Part shown: one piece after another, positions 1-9,472 of the stretch
Layout of the letters: each line of letters begins with the position of its first letter
Numbering within the stretch: the stretch's first letter is position 1
From: an uncultured Clostridia bacterium
Lineage (GTDB): Bacteria; Bacillota; Clostridia; Christensenellales; Borkfalkiaceae
Length of the DNA stretch: 34,104 bases
Reading direction: 5' to 3'
Assembly: GCA_947629225.1 (NCBI GenBank)
Contig: CANRCY010000003.1
Location: forward strand, 1-34,104
Notes under the pieces: generated by a model
Database searches by the model: none
What the model was told of the DNA's origin: nothing
Seen by the model: only the letters and a program-made list of their open reading frames with translations
Program-made: the position numbers and the translations under genes

Positions 1-803
1 GAACCTTCCAGAAGACCGGAGTCCATCTTGTTTCTTCCCTCAATCTGGCGTCTTCCGGTGCGCCGGACTGTCAAAAGCAGTATGTATTCGGATATCCCGG
101 CCCGGTTGATCCGCCTCATCTCCAGGCGGTAGATCTGCCGGAATATCTGATAATCACAGAAAAAGGCTCCTCTCGGCTCTTCTTTTTCGCTTGCCTCCCA
201 TATGATGTCCGCAATTCCTGCCGCCTGTATCTTGTCGCCGTAAATGATCATCGCGCCGTCGTGCAAGGGGGCTTTGTCGATGAAAATCCCCTCGATGAGC
301 TGGTTGGAGATACTCGCCCCGAGCTTGACGCCGCTATCCACGATGTCCTTGGGCAAGTTCCCGTTGGAGAGCACGATGAGCGCGCCCGTGTTCTTTTTGG
401 AAAGATTTTGCACCGCGCGCACGATCGAGGAGATGTACTCCTCCGCACGGGCGGCGACGGCGCTCTTGGAAGTCGACTCCCCTCTCGTCTCGCCCGAGCG
501 CTTCCCCGTCCAGACGGAGCGCTTGATCTCCTGGCTGAACAGGAACAGGAAGAAGAGAGACAGAATTGCAAAGAGAATGAGGAACGCCGTGCTGTCGAAC
601 CTTTCGGCGACGAGACAGACCCCGCCGACGAAGAGCGTCACGAGGACATACACGGCGATGAGCACTTTGGCATTGTTTTGCTTTAACGTGCGGAAGACAT
701 AGTAGATGAGAAGAAAGAAGAGAATCCCCTCCGCAAAATAAGCGACCCAATTTGCGCCGAATTGCAAAAATACGTTTTTGATGTTTTCCCAGACGTGCGC
801 CAT
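1..803 (-). CDS. cdaA: Diadenylate cyclase CdaA-like protein, partial or possibly chimeric C-terminal half
   Basis: Frame from ATG at 803 (MAHVWENIKNVFLQFGANW...) shows about 3 N-terminal TM segments, then a DisA_N-like region ...SSIVRAVQNLSKKNTGALIVLSNGNLPKDIVDSGVKLGASISNQLIEGIFIDKAPLHDGAMIIYGDKIQAAG. After about position 217 it no longer reads as DisA_N and the RHRAA motif is absent. Runs off the left edge. Confidence 0.75.
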   Translation of the reverse strand, partial: MAHVWENIKNVFLQFGANWVAYFAEGILFFLLIYYVFRTLKQNNAKVLIAVYVLVTLFVGGVCLVAERFDSTAFLILFAILSLFFLFLFSQEIKRSVWTGKRSGETRGESTSKSAVAARAEEYISSIVRAVQNLSKKNTGALIVLSNGNLPKDIVDSGVKLGASISNQLIEGIFIDKAPLHDGAMIIYGDKIQAAGIADIIWEASEKEEPRGAFFCDYQIFRQIYRLEMRRINRAGISEYILLLTVRRTGRRQIEGRNKMDSGLLEG

Positions 804-890
804 AAATCCCCCCGCCTGTAATTTTTACGTTCTCTGTTCTTTATTATAACGCCGAAGACAAAAAAAGAAAAGTGTTTTTCTCCCCTTTTT

Positions 891-1874
891 TTAATTTGCC
901 TGCGGGAAGAAGATCTGTGCGATCGCGGCGGCAAGCGCGCCCGTCTTGTAATATTGCCCGCTCCGCAATCCCGAAAGAAGTCGGTGGCAGGAGAGATAGA
1001 TCTCCTCCGTTCTCCTCTGCCCGAGGCGGCGGGCGATCTCCCTGTCCGACCGCACCGCGTAGGGGTGCAAGCCGAGCGCCTTGCCCGTCTCCTCGTCCGA
1101 ACCGCGCACGCGGACCGTTTCGAGAAGAGTCTTGAAATGGGAAGTCAGCGAAGAGAGCACGGCGTTTTCGTCGTACCCCTTTTCCAAGAGGTCGAAAAGA
1201 ATTTCCGAAAAACGGGTGAAGTTTCCCTTCGAAGCCGCCTGCGTGAGCTCGTATATCTTATATTCCGCGTCCTGCGCGATATACTCCTCCACTTCCGCGC
1301 GGGAAACAACTCCCCCGTCGCCGAGGAGCAGACGGAGTTTTTCCGTCTCCCTCCGCATGCGCGCCGCGTCCTGCGCGCAGTAGGTCACCATGAGTTCCAC
1401 CGCGTCGCCTTCGGGGCGCAGACCCTGTTTGCGCATGAGCCCGAACAGCCAGCGGGAGAGGGTATCTTTGTCCGCACGGGAGCAGTCGACATAGACGAGC
1501 CCCTTCTTCTTTTTGAGCTCGCTCCCCTTTTTGCCGCCGTTGACGATGACGAGCACGGTCGTGGGCGACGGGGCTTCCGCATACCGCGCCAAAACTTCCC
1601 AATCCCGCTCCGAGGGGTAAAATTCATACACGCGCACGAGCCGCCGTTCGTCCAAAAAGGGCAATTCGTACAAACCGTCTTTGAATGCGGAGAGCTTATC
1701 CCCTTTGAGGTCTTCCCCCTCGAAGCGCATATCGTTGAGAAGGGGCTGGGAAAGGGCGCACGCCTCGCGGATGCTCTTGACGGCGTGCTCGCGGAAGTAG
1801 ATCTCTTCCCCTTCGATGAGATAGACGGGCTGCAACCCTTCCTGTAAACTCTTTGCAAGTTGGACGAATTTCAT
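891..1874 (-). CDS. holA: DNA polymerase III subunit delta
   Basis: 327 aa; MKFVQLAKSLQEGLQPVYLIEGEEIYFREHAVKSIRE... HolA-like N-terminus; located next to comEC as in many Firmicutes. Confidence 0.88.
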   Translation of the reverse strand: MKFVQLAKSLQEGLQPVYLIEGEEIYFREHAVKSIREACALSQPLLNDMRFEGEDLKGDKLSAFKDGLYELPFLDERRLVRVYEFYPSERDWEVLARYAEAPSPTTVLVIVNGGKKGSELKKKKGLVYVDCSRADKDTLSRWLFGLMRKQGLRPEGDAVELMVTYCAQDAARMRRETEKLRLLLGDGGVVSRAEVEEYIAQDAEYKIYELTQAASKGNFTRFSEILFDLLEKGYDENAVLSSLTSHFKTLLETVRVRGSDEETGKALGLHPYAVRSDREIARRLGQRRTEEIYLSCHRLLSGLRSGQYYKTGALAAAIAQIFFPQAN

Positions 1875-1908
1875 ATCCTGCGGACCTTTTCAAGCCCCTG
1901 CGGCGGGG

Positions 1909-3891
1909 CTACGTTGCGATTATACCATTTCCGAGATAAAATTTCAAGTATTCGGCATAGGGAGGTTCCTCTCCGAGGAACAAATCCGCGCCCGTGGCGG
2001 GGATTCCGCCGAAGTCGAACTCCACCGTGCGCCCTTCCGCGAGAAGAACGAGCTTTTGGCGGGTCTCGAAGCGGAACGAGAGCCCGCCCACGGCAAACTC
2101 CCTGCCGAAAATCAGTTTCTTGTTTCTGAGACCCGTTTCGCATTCGTCGCATAAATAGATCGCATCGGCGGGCAGAAACGCCGCCGTGTTCGCGCCCCTC
2201 TGCTCGTCTTCCGAGAGCACGATGACGGCGGAGAGCTCTCCCCCATAGCGGCGGGAGAGAAGGTCCTCGCACGCGGAGACGCCGATCTCCCCGTCGATCA
2301 CGAGCACGCACTCGTTGCGGGTGCGGAGCAATGCGGCGCTCTCCCCCTCCCGCGTGAAGAGCTCGATCCTGCAGCCCGAGAACACGACGTTCTCGCAGAC
2401 TGCCGCCAAAACGATCAGAACGGAGAGCGCGGCGGCGCCGATTCCCTTCCATAGCGGCTTGATCCGCACCCTTCCGCAGAAGGCGACGCAACCCGTGAGA
2501 AAGAGGACGCTCCCCGCGCCGAGCGAAAATCCCGCGATGACGAAGGAAAAGTCGGCGACAGAGAGCAGATAGAGAAATGCCGAGAACATGCCGTCGGGAA
2601 AGACGAGGAAGAAGGAAGCGGCGGGCGGAATGACGAGGGCAAGCGCCGCGCAGGAGAGGCTCCCGAGAAAGAGGACGGGCAGGAGCGGGAGCAGAAAGAA
2701 GTTCAGAAGGAGCGCGAGCGCAGAGGCATAGCCGAACGATTCGAGCAAGATCGGAAAGGTGAAAATCTGCACCGAAAGCGCCGCGGAGAGATAATCGGCG
2801 AGGAAACGGGGAAATCTGATGCGCAGAAGCCCCTTTTTGAGGGGAGCCGAGAAGAGCGCAAGCCCGATACATGCGCCGTAGGAGAGGCGCATTCCCGCCG
2901 CGTACCACTGGCAGGGAAAGACGACGAGGGTGATGAGGGCGGCGACGGAGAGCGATTCGAGCAGGTCGTACTTCCTCCCCGAGGCACGCATGACGCCGAG
3001 AACGCCGCACATGATGACGGCGCGCACCGAGGAGACGGTAAACCCGCACACGCCGCAATAGAGAAGGGAAACGGCGAGAGCGGGCAGAAAGCGGTACTTC
3101 CCGAGAAAGCGGAAACAGAAATACGCCGCGGCATACAGAATGCCGATGTGCAGACCCGAGACGGCGAAGATATGCGCGATCCCGCCCTGACGGACCGCCT
3201 CGGAAATGCCCTCGTCCATTCCGCCCGAATTCCCCGTGAGAAGAGCGTAACAGAGGTCGGCTTCGTCCCGCCCCATATGGCTATGTAACGTTTCGTACAG
3301 CGCCGCGTTCACCCTGAGAAAGGGGTCTTTCGACCGACCCACGACTTCATACGACTCCGCGGACGCGCTGTAACGGATATTTTTCGAAAATAAGTTCCTC
3401 TTAAAAGAGTCGTTGCGGAAGCCCTCGACGCCGATCGCCGAGACGTTCGCGTCCATCGAGAGGATTTGCGCGGGACGGACGGCGGTATCGAGCACGATGC
3501 GGCATTTGCCGCCCGTCTTCTCGCCGTCGAGGAAGAGATCGTCGAGCACGGCGACCGAACGATCGCGATGGACGGAGACGGAGACGACCCTGCCCGTGAG
3601 GCGGTATTCTCCCGCTTCCGCCGTGGAGAGAAAGCGTTGCGTGTACCCGTGCAGGGCGAGCGCGCCGAGCCCGCCGAAGATCAGCAGGGAGAGCAGAACG
3701 GCAAGGATACGCGTCTTTCGGAACGGAACGAGCGCAAAGCCCGCAAAAAAGAGCAAAAAGATAAGATCGGACGGAGCAAAGCCGCCGAACCTGATCTTTC
3801 CGTAAAGGAAAATGCCCGCGGCAAAGCCGAGCGCGCAAAAAAGGAAGGGGCGGAAATTGATGCGTACCCGTCTTTTTTCCTTTTCCTCCAT
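1909..3891 (-). CDS. comEC: ComEC/Rec2-family competence protein with degenerate C-terminal metallo-beta-lactamase-like region
   Basis: Multi-TM competence domain (GGIAHIFAVSGLHIGILYAAAYFCFRF; SSVRAVIMCGVLGVMRASGRKYD). Start placed at MEEKEKRR (ATG 3891, upstream GGGGAGAAGG) rather than the longer ORF start at 3996. Confidence 0.88.
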   Translation of the reverse strand: MEEKEKRRVRINFRPFLFCALGFAAGIFLYGKIRFGGFAPSDLIFLLFFAGFALVPFRKTRILAVLLSLLIFGGLGALALHGYTQRFLSTAEAGEYRLTGRVVSVSVHRDRSVAVLDDLFLDGEKTGGKCRIVLDTAVRPAQILSMDANVSAIGVEGFRNDSFKRNLFSKNIRYSASAESYEVVGRSKDPFLRVNAALYETLHSHMGRDEADLCYALLTGNSGGMDEGISEAVRQGGIAHIFAVSGLHIGILYAAAYFCFRFLGKYRFLPALAVSLLYCGVCGFTVSSVRAVIMCGVLGVMRASGRKYDLLESLSVAALITLVVFPCQWYAAGMRLSYGACIGLALFSAPLKKGLLRIRFPRFLADYLSAALSVQIFTFPILLESFGYASALALLLNFFLLPLLPVLFLGSLSCAALALVIPPAASFFLVFPDGMFSAFLYLLSVADFSFVIAGFSLGAGSVLFLTGCVAFCGRVRIKPLWKGIGAAALSVLIVLAAVCENVVFSGCRIELFTREGESAALLRTRNECVLVIDGEIGVSACEDLLSRRYGGELSAVIVLSEDEQRGANTAAFLPADAIYLCDECETGLRNKKLIFGREFAVGGLSFRFETRQKLVLLAEGRTVEFDFGGIPATGADLFLGEEPPYAEYLKFYLGNGIIAT

Positions 3892-3907
3892 GGTCCTTCT
3901 CCCCGCG

Positions 3908-6900
3908 TCAAGCCAATGTGATCCTGTCCGAAACGGAGCGGACGAGCATTCCCTTCCCCTCTCCGTAGGCGACGCAGTCGGCGACGAACGCCGCAAACCG
4001 CTCGGTCGCGCGGACGCGGCAATACGCGGCGGTCACGGAGACGAGCTCGTCGAGATACAAACTCACCCGCTCCCCGAGCAGCGCCACGGTGAGGGAGACG
4101 ATCTCGAAGGGGGTAAAGTCCTCTTCCGACTTTCTCAGCCCGCTCTCTTCCGTGCGGAAGCGACCCAATCCGAGCGCGCGGTCGTTTTTGTAGAAATAAT
4201 CGACCCCGTTCACCCGTTCTCTGCGGAAGGCGCATGCGTCGATCAGCCCGTCGAGCCGCGCGGAGAGGCGCACGCCCGATTTTGCGATGCCGAACGTGGA
4301 AAGGCACCTCGTTTTGAGGAATGCCCGCGAAATGGGCTCTTCCGCCGCGACGATCTCTTTCAGCCGCGCAAGGACCGCGCCGTCGTTTTCGCCGCTCGTG
4401 ATGAAGGCGGGCGGCTCCGCCGAGCCCATGCCGACCGCGCGGTAAGGGCGCAAATATTTGGAGAGCGAAGAGCCGCTCTTTTTGTCCGAACCCGTAATAC
4501 GGTCGAGAAATTCTTTGATACGCTTGACTTCCCGCTTGGGGTTGTTGTAGAAATTGACGCAGTTTACGCGGATCACGCTCCAATTCATGCGTTTGAGCGT
4601 CTGCACTTGGAGAATGTTCCTGTCCTTGACCGAAAAACGCTCCGACCCGTCGAAGAGGACGGCGAGAATAAATTCGTGAGGGTTTTTCGGGTCGAGCACG
4701 GCGACGTCGATCTTGAAGTCGGAAGCGCCCACGTCTACGCGGCATTCGTACCCGTAGCCCGAGAGTTCCCGCGCAAGGTACTTGCCGACGCCCGCGCCCT
4801 CTTTGACCGCGCCCGATCTGACGGCGAGGGTCGTTCTGCCCTTTTCGGCGAATTGTAGGAACGCCTTTAAGCCCGCCACCCCTTTCGAGGACGTCTTGGA
4901 AAGGTCGATCATGCCCGCGGTGAGGGAGGAAAATACCTTCATCTCCTCGCGCGCACGGGACACGGCGACGTTGAGCCGCCGCCAGCCGCCCGCCTGGTTG
5001 AGCGGACCGAAATTGAGAGAGACCCGACCGTTGGAATCGGGACCGTAGCAGACGGAGAACAGGATTGCGTCCCGCTCGTCCCCCTGCACGTTTTCGAGAT
5101 TTTTCACGAAGAGAGGCTCCTCACCGTCAAAGGCGGCGCTCTCCAGCTTCTCCTTGCGCAACGCCTTGCCGAGCAGCCGCTCGATGAGGTTCTGCTGTGC
5201 GCCCGAGAAGGTGACGACGCCGATACTCGAACGGGAGAGAACGGGGTCTTTGAGGCGGCGCACGACCTCGGCGACGAGCGCCTCCGCCTCGACGCGGTTG
5301 CACTTGGTAAAGCCGCGGTCGTAGACCCCCTCCGTCAAGACGAGGCTGACTTTGCTGTCCGCATCGGGCGAAGGGAAGGTGCAGAGCTTATTGTCGTAAT
5401 ACATGCCGTTGGAGAAGGCGATGAGGCTCTCGTGCTTGCTCCGATAGTGCCAGATGAGATGGGTCTCGGGCATTCCGAGCGCAAGGCAGTCGTCGAGAAT
5501 GCTTTCGAGATCTTCGCTCCCGAGGTCGTCTTCGTCGAAATACCCCGTGCGGAAGAAGGAAGTGGGCGGGAGCTGGCGGGGGTCTCCGACGACGATCGCG
5601 GACTTCGCGCGGGCGATCGCGCCGATCGCCTCGGCGGTGGGCATTTGCGACGCTTCGTCGAAGATGACGAGATCGAACAAATCCGCCTGCGGTTGCAGAT
5701 ATTGCGCCACCGTTGTGGGGCTCATCAGCATACAGGGAGCGATCTTTGCGAGCAGTTCGGGGACCTCGGCAAAGAGCCCGCGGAGCCCCGTGCCGCGCAA
5801 ATTGCTCTTGACAAGGCGGCGGAACTGCGCAATCTGGACGCTGAGCCCCCCTTCGTCGCCCTCGGCGGGAAGCCGCGCGATGAGGTCGCGGCGGATCTTC
5901 GCACGGGTGAGCCCCGCAAACGCGTCCCATGCAAGGCGGAATTTTTCCGCCGAGTCTTCGAGCGAGCCGACCGTGATGCGGCTGAGCTCGGGGTCGGCGG
6001 GAATGTTGATCTCGAGGAAATTTTTGTAGACGTTCTTTTCGAACCCCGCGAGAATGTTCTCCCCCGTAAGTTTTCCGCTTTCGAGGGCTTCGGGGATAAA
6101 GTTGCAGCCGAGGGCGCGGAGCTCCTGCACCGTCTGTTTGTACATGCACCAATTCGGGAGCATATCCACATTGTCGATGAGGGCGCTCGCCTTCGCCGAG
6201 AGCTCGTCGAGCAAATCGTCCTGCGGCATTTTGGCGCGGTTCGCGTTCGTGACGGTCAAGAAGGCTTCGAGCGCGCCGAAAAAGCTCTCCGCCGCTTTCA
6301 GATAGCCGTCTAAAACGGGTTGCGTATAGCCGTTCTGCGCGCGCAGACACATTCCGTTGAACGCGTCGGGATTATAGTCGATGAAAGTCGCCGCGCAGAG
6401 GTCGTGCAGGGCATACAGCGCGCCGAGATATTCCCCCCTCTTGCGGAAGGAGATCTCCCCGCCGCGGTCGACGAAGGAGGCGGAGAGCGGAACGCTGCGG
6501 ATACGGTCGGCGCAGTCGCGGATTTCCACGAGCGTCTGCAAGAATTTGGCGACGTCCTCCTCCGTGAGCGGGTGCAACGCGACGCGGCGGAGACGCTTTG
6601 CGGCAGAGACCGCCGCCTTGCTCGAACGGTAGCCCTGTTCGCTTTCGAGCGCGCGCTTGATCGCGGCGCAGTCCTTGGACAGATCGACGTACGCCTTGAA
6701 ATGGGCGTTGTAGAAGGAGAAGAGTTCGTCCATCCTCCTGTTGGCGTGATAGAAGACGTAGAACTGCTCCTCGGTGACGGAGGAAAAATACTTGGCATAG
6801 CGGCCCGAAGAGAGGTTTCGGGCGAGCTCGCAGAGATTGTCGAGCTTCCGCCGCGTGACGGTGGAGATCCTCTGGCGGTAAAATTCGAGGAAGAGCCCCA

Positions 6901-9469
6901 AAAACGCTTTGAGGTGCTTGATCTCGGCGAGCAGGACCTCGCAGGAGCAATACAGCTTGTCGCGCAAGCCCTGCGAATATTCGGTGAGTTCGAGATTCCC
7001 GAAGGGAGAATTGACGACCCCGCCGCACTCCTTTGCGGCTGCCGCGGCGGCGAGAATGCGGTTTTTGCAGTCGGCGAGCTTGCGTTCCCCGAGCGTATCG
7101 TAAAAACTGCTCTCGATGTCCATGACGTCGGGCGCGTCCTTGTTTTTGAGGTAGAGCAAGATCGCCTCGTACACCGAAATGCCGAGACGTCTCTTTTTAT
7201 GCAGGGCGAGCATGGGCGCTTGGAGTTCCCCGCGCAACGTTTTCAGCTCCTCCGCGGCGGCAAGAAAGTCCTCCCCTTCCTCTTTGGCGAGGGAGAGAGT
7301 GTTTTCGAGCTTTTTGAGCACTTCCGCCTTGTCCGCCTTGCCCGCGTGGAGTTCGAGGCAGAAATCGCCGATCCCGACGACGTCGAGCCTCTTTTTGACC
7401 ACGTCGAGCGCGGCTTTCTTTTCGGCGACAAAGAGCACCCGTTTGCCGTCTTCGAGGGCGTTGGCGATGATGTTGGTGATCGTCTGGCTCTTTCCCGTAC
7501 CGGGCGGACCGTGCAACACGAAACTCGCCCCCGTGCGGGAGAGGGAGACGGCGGAGAATTGGGAGCTGTCAGCCGCGAGCGGAATGAGGGTATCGGCAGG
7601 GTCGGCTTCGTCCTCTTCCTGTGCGGAAGGACGGGCGATCCCCTCCGCCCTGCCCGCAAGCAAGGAGGAGACGAGGGCGTTCTCTTTGAGCTCTCCGAAA
7701 TGGGAATGAAGGTCGTTCCACATTTGGTAGCGGCGGAAGGAGAAGACGGAAAGGTACACGTCTTTGACGACCTTCCAACCCTTCATGCCTGCCGTTTCGG
7801 CGAGCATCATCGCGAAGATCTCACTCATGCGCAGGGCGGAAACGTCCCCGCCGAGACCGCGCACGTCGATGTTGAATTCCTGCTTCAAAAATTCGAGCAG
7901 GGTGGTGTTGACAAAATATTCGCCCTCCGCGGCGCGGACGGAAAATTCTTCGTTCCCCTTTGCGCGCACGAGGTCTACGGGCGCGAGCACGAGGGGGGCG
8001 CGGCGGGGCTTTGCGTCCTCTTTGGAGACGTATTCGAGCATGCCGAAGGCAAGGTAAAGGACCTTTGCCCCCGACTCTTCGTCCGCCTCGCGGTTTTTGC
8101 GGAGCAAGAGCCTTGCCGTTTCCGAAAGCTCTTCCCCCTGCTCATAGACGCGGAGGATCCCCTTCCGCTGTTCGAGGGCGAGCAGTTCGCGCTCGGCGGC
8201 GGAAATCGCCCCCGCAGTCGTACTGCTGCGCAGCCTCATCTCCTCGGCGGCGGCGAAGACCGCATACAGTTCGTCGGGGTCGGCGGCGCGGACGCGGAGA
8301 GCCCCTCTCCCCGTGAAATTGAGCAACGTATTGCGGTTTGAGAGGTCGAGAAGCCCCCGCTCCCAAATCCTGTTCTTGGGGAGCTTCCCCTCGATCGAGG
8401 CGCGGCGCAGTTCGTGCAGGGGGGCGGGCGCTTCGTCTGCCGAAGTCTCCTCTTCCTTTAAGAGCTCCACCCTTCCGCCGCACTTCTCTTTGAGGGGAAG
8501 GACGGGGATCCCCGCCATGCGGCACCTGCGCAGGTCGATGAAATATTCGTAATCCCCGAGCCGCCGCGCAAAGCGCTTTTCGGACGCGGTAAAGTTGGCG
8601 TTACTGCCGACGAACAGGTCGTCCGCGTCGAAGAAGCTGAGGTTGTTGATGCCGTCGGAAATGTATTTTTCCACGATCTCGCGGTCGTCGGAGACGGGGT
8701 CGAGAAAACAGCTGTCGTAAAGCCAGACTCCGACGCCGATCCCCTTTTCTCCCACGGCGAGAACGGGGTTGAGCCGCACCCGTTCGAAGCAAGCCGCGGC
8801 AAGCAGGGCAAGCTGTAAGGGGTTTGCGCGCTTTTCCCGCAAAATCCCCGCCGAAAAGGCGCACACGGGGCGGGTGAGATCGCACTCTTCCCGCTCAACG
8901 GAAATTGCCTTGACGGCGGCAAATAGGGCGGCGGCAGTCAGACGGACGGCGTTTTTATCGGCGTTTTCGTAGCCGTATGTCTCCGAAGGAGACCACTTTT
9001 TTCTGCGCTTTCCCGCGTCTTCGAGCACCCGCGCGCAGTCGGGAAAGCGCGGACGGACAAAGGCGGCGAGGCGTTCGAGATTGCCTTCGAGCCCCTCCCA
9101 CCAATCGAACGGGAGCGCGGTGACCGTGCGCTCCGCCCTGCAAAGTTCTTCCTCTTCCGAAGAGACGGAGGCAGTGACGGAAATTTCGCGGGGGGCGTCG
9201 TTTTCCGCAAGAAAAAGAGGGGAGAACACCCCGCTCGCGGAATGGTCTACCCTGCTCTCGAAGGGGGCGAAACAGCTCCCTTCCTGCGGCACGAGCAACC
9301 CCTCCCCGTCAAACAAACGGACGGAGAGCTCGCGGCTCTCGCTGTCTTTGTTTTCGATGTGCACCGTGACGGGCGTCTGCAAGAGACAATCGAGATAGCC
9401 AACGTATTTGGGCAAGTCGAGCTCGGCGCGCACGGCGTCTTTTCTGTTGGTTCGTTTCTGCTTGGGCAT
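3908..9469 (-). CDS. DUF4011-type SF1 (UPF1/DNA2-like) helicase with C-terminal Vsr/PD-(D/E)XK-like and DUF3320-like regions
   Basis: 1853 aa. RIWERGLLDLSNRNTLLNF (DUF4011-like), Walker A GPPGTGKSQTITNIIA, Walker B VIFDEASQMPTAEA, GDPRQLPP, NLENVQGDERDAI, LNVAVSRAREEM, then FKIDVAVLDPKNPHEFILAVLFDG (nuclease-like) and a C-terminal region resembling DUF3320. Confidence 0.88.
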   Translation of the reverse strand: MPKQKRTNRKDAVRAELDLPKYVGYLDCLLQTPVTVHIENKDSESRELSVRLFDGEGLLVPQEGSCFAPFESRVDHSASGVFSPLFLAENDAPREISVTASVSSEEEELCRAERTVTALPFDWWEGLEGNLERLAAFVRPRFPDCARVLEDAGKRRKKWSPSETYGYENADKNAVRLTAAALFAAVKAISVEREECDLTRPVCAFSAGILREKRANPLQLALLAAACFERVRLNPVLAVGEKGIGVGVWLYDSCFLDPVSDDREIVEKYISDGINNLSFFDADDLFVGSNANFTASEKRFARRLGDYEYFIDLRRCRMAGIPVLPLKEKCGGRVELLKEEETSADEAPAPLHELRRASIEGKLPKNRIWERGLLDLSNRNTLLNFTGRGALRVRAADPDELYAVFAAAEEMRLRSSTTAGAISAAERELLALEQRKGILRVYEQGEELSETARLLLRKNREADEESGAKVLYLAFGMLEYVSKEDAKPRRAPLVLAPVDLVRAKGNEEFSVRAAEGEYFVNTTLLEFLKQEFNIDVRGLGGDVSALRMSEIFAMMLAETAGMKGWKVVKDVYLSVFSFRRYQMWNDLHSHFGELKENALVSSLLAGRAEGIARPSAQEEDEADPADTLIPLAADSSQFSAVSLSRTGASFVLHGPPGTGKSQTITNIIANALEDGKRVLFVAEKKAALDVVKKRLDVVGIGDFCLELHAGKADKAEVLKKLENTLSLAKEEGEDFLAAAEELKTLRGELQAPMLALHKKRRLGISVYEAILLYLKNKDAPDVMDIESSFYDTLGERKLADCKNRILAAAAAAKECGGVVNSPFGNLELTEYSQGLRDKLYCSCEVLLAEIKHLKAFLGLFLEFYRQRISTVTRRKLDNLCELARNLSSGRYAKYFSSVTEEQFYVFYHANRRMDELFSFYNAHFKAYVDLSKDCAAIKRALESEQGYRSSKAAVSAAKRLRRVALHPLTEEDVAKFLQTLVEIRDCADRIRSVPLSASFVDRGGEISFRKRGEYLGALYALHDLCAATFIDYNPDAFNGMCLRAQNGYTQPVLDGYLKAAESFFGALEAFLTVTNANRAKMPQDDLLDELSAKASALIDNVDMLPNWCMYKQTVQELRALGCNFIPEALESGKLTGENILAGFEKNVYKNFLEINIPADPELSRITVGSLEDSAEKFRLAWDAFAGLTRAKIRRDLIARLPAEGDEGGLSVQIAQFRRLVKSNLRGTGLRGLFAEVPELLAKIAPCMLMSPTTVAQYLQPQADLFDLVIFDEASQMPTAEAIGAIARAKSAIVVGDPRQLPPTSFFRTGYFDEDDLGSEDLESILDDCLALGMPETHLIWHYRSKHESLIAFSNGMYYDNKLCTFPSPDADSKVSLVLTEGVYDRGFTKCNRVEAEALVAEVVRRLKDPVLSRSSIGVVTFSGAQQNLIERLLGKALRKEKLESAAFDGEEPLFVKNLENVQGDERDAILFSVCYGPDSNGRVSLNFGPLNQAGGWRRLNVAVSRAREEMKVFSSLTAGMIDLSKTSSKGVAGLKAFLQFAEKGRTTLAVRSGAVKEGAGVGKYLARELSGYGYECRVDVGASDFKIDVAVLDPKNPHEFILAVLFDGSERFSVKDRNILQVQTLKRMNWSVIRVNCVNFYNNPKREVKRIKEFLDRITGSDKKSGSSLSKYLRPYRAVGMGSAEPPAFITSGENDGAVLARLKEIVAAEEPISRAFLKTRCLSTFGIAKSGVRLSARLDGLIDACAFRRERVNGVDYFYKNDRALGLGRFRTEESGLRKSEEDFTPFEIVSLTVALLGERVSLYLDELVSVTAAYCRVRATERFAAFVADCVAYGEGKGMLVRSVSDRITLA

Positions 9470-9472
9470 ATC

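Noticed and set aside
954-1847. 297-aa plus-strand ORF antisense to holA
   Set aside because: HolA is recognisable on the minus strand; the antisense translation shows no family motifs.
1871-3058. 395-aa minus-strand ORF overlapping comEC in another frame
   Set aside because: Arg-rich alternative frame inside comEC; no recognisable domain.
6320-8341. 673-aa plus-strand ORF antisense to the DUF4011 helicase
   Set aside because: The opposite strand carries clear helicase motifs throughout; long antisense ORFs are expected from high-GC third-position bias. Translation is low-complexity and charged with no domain.
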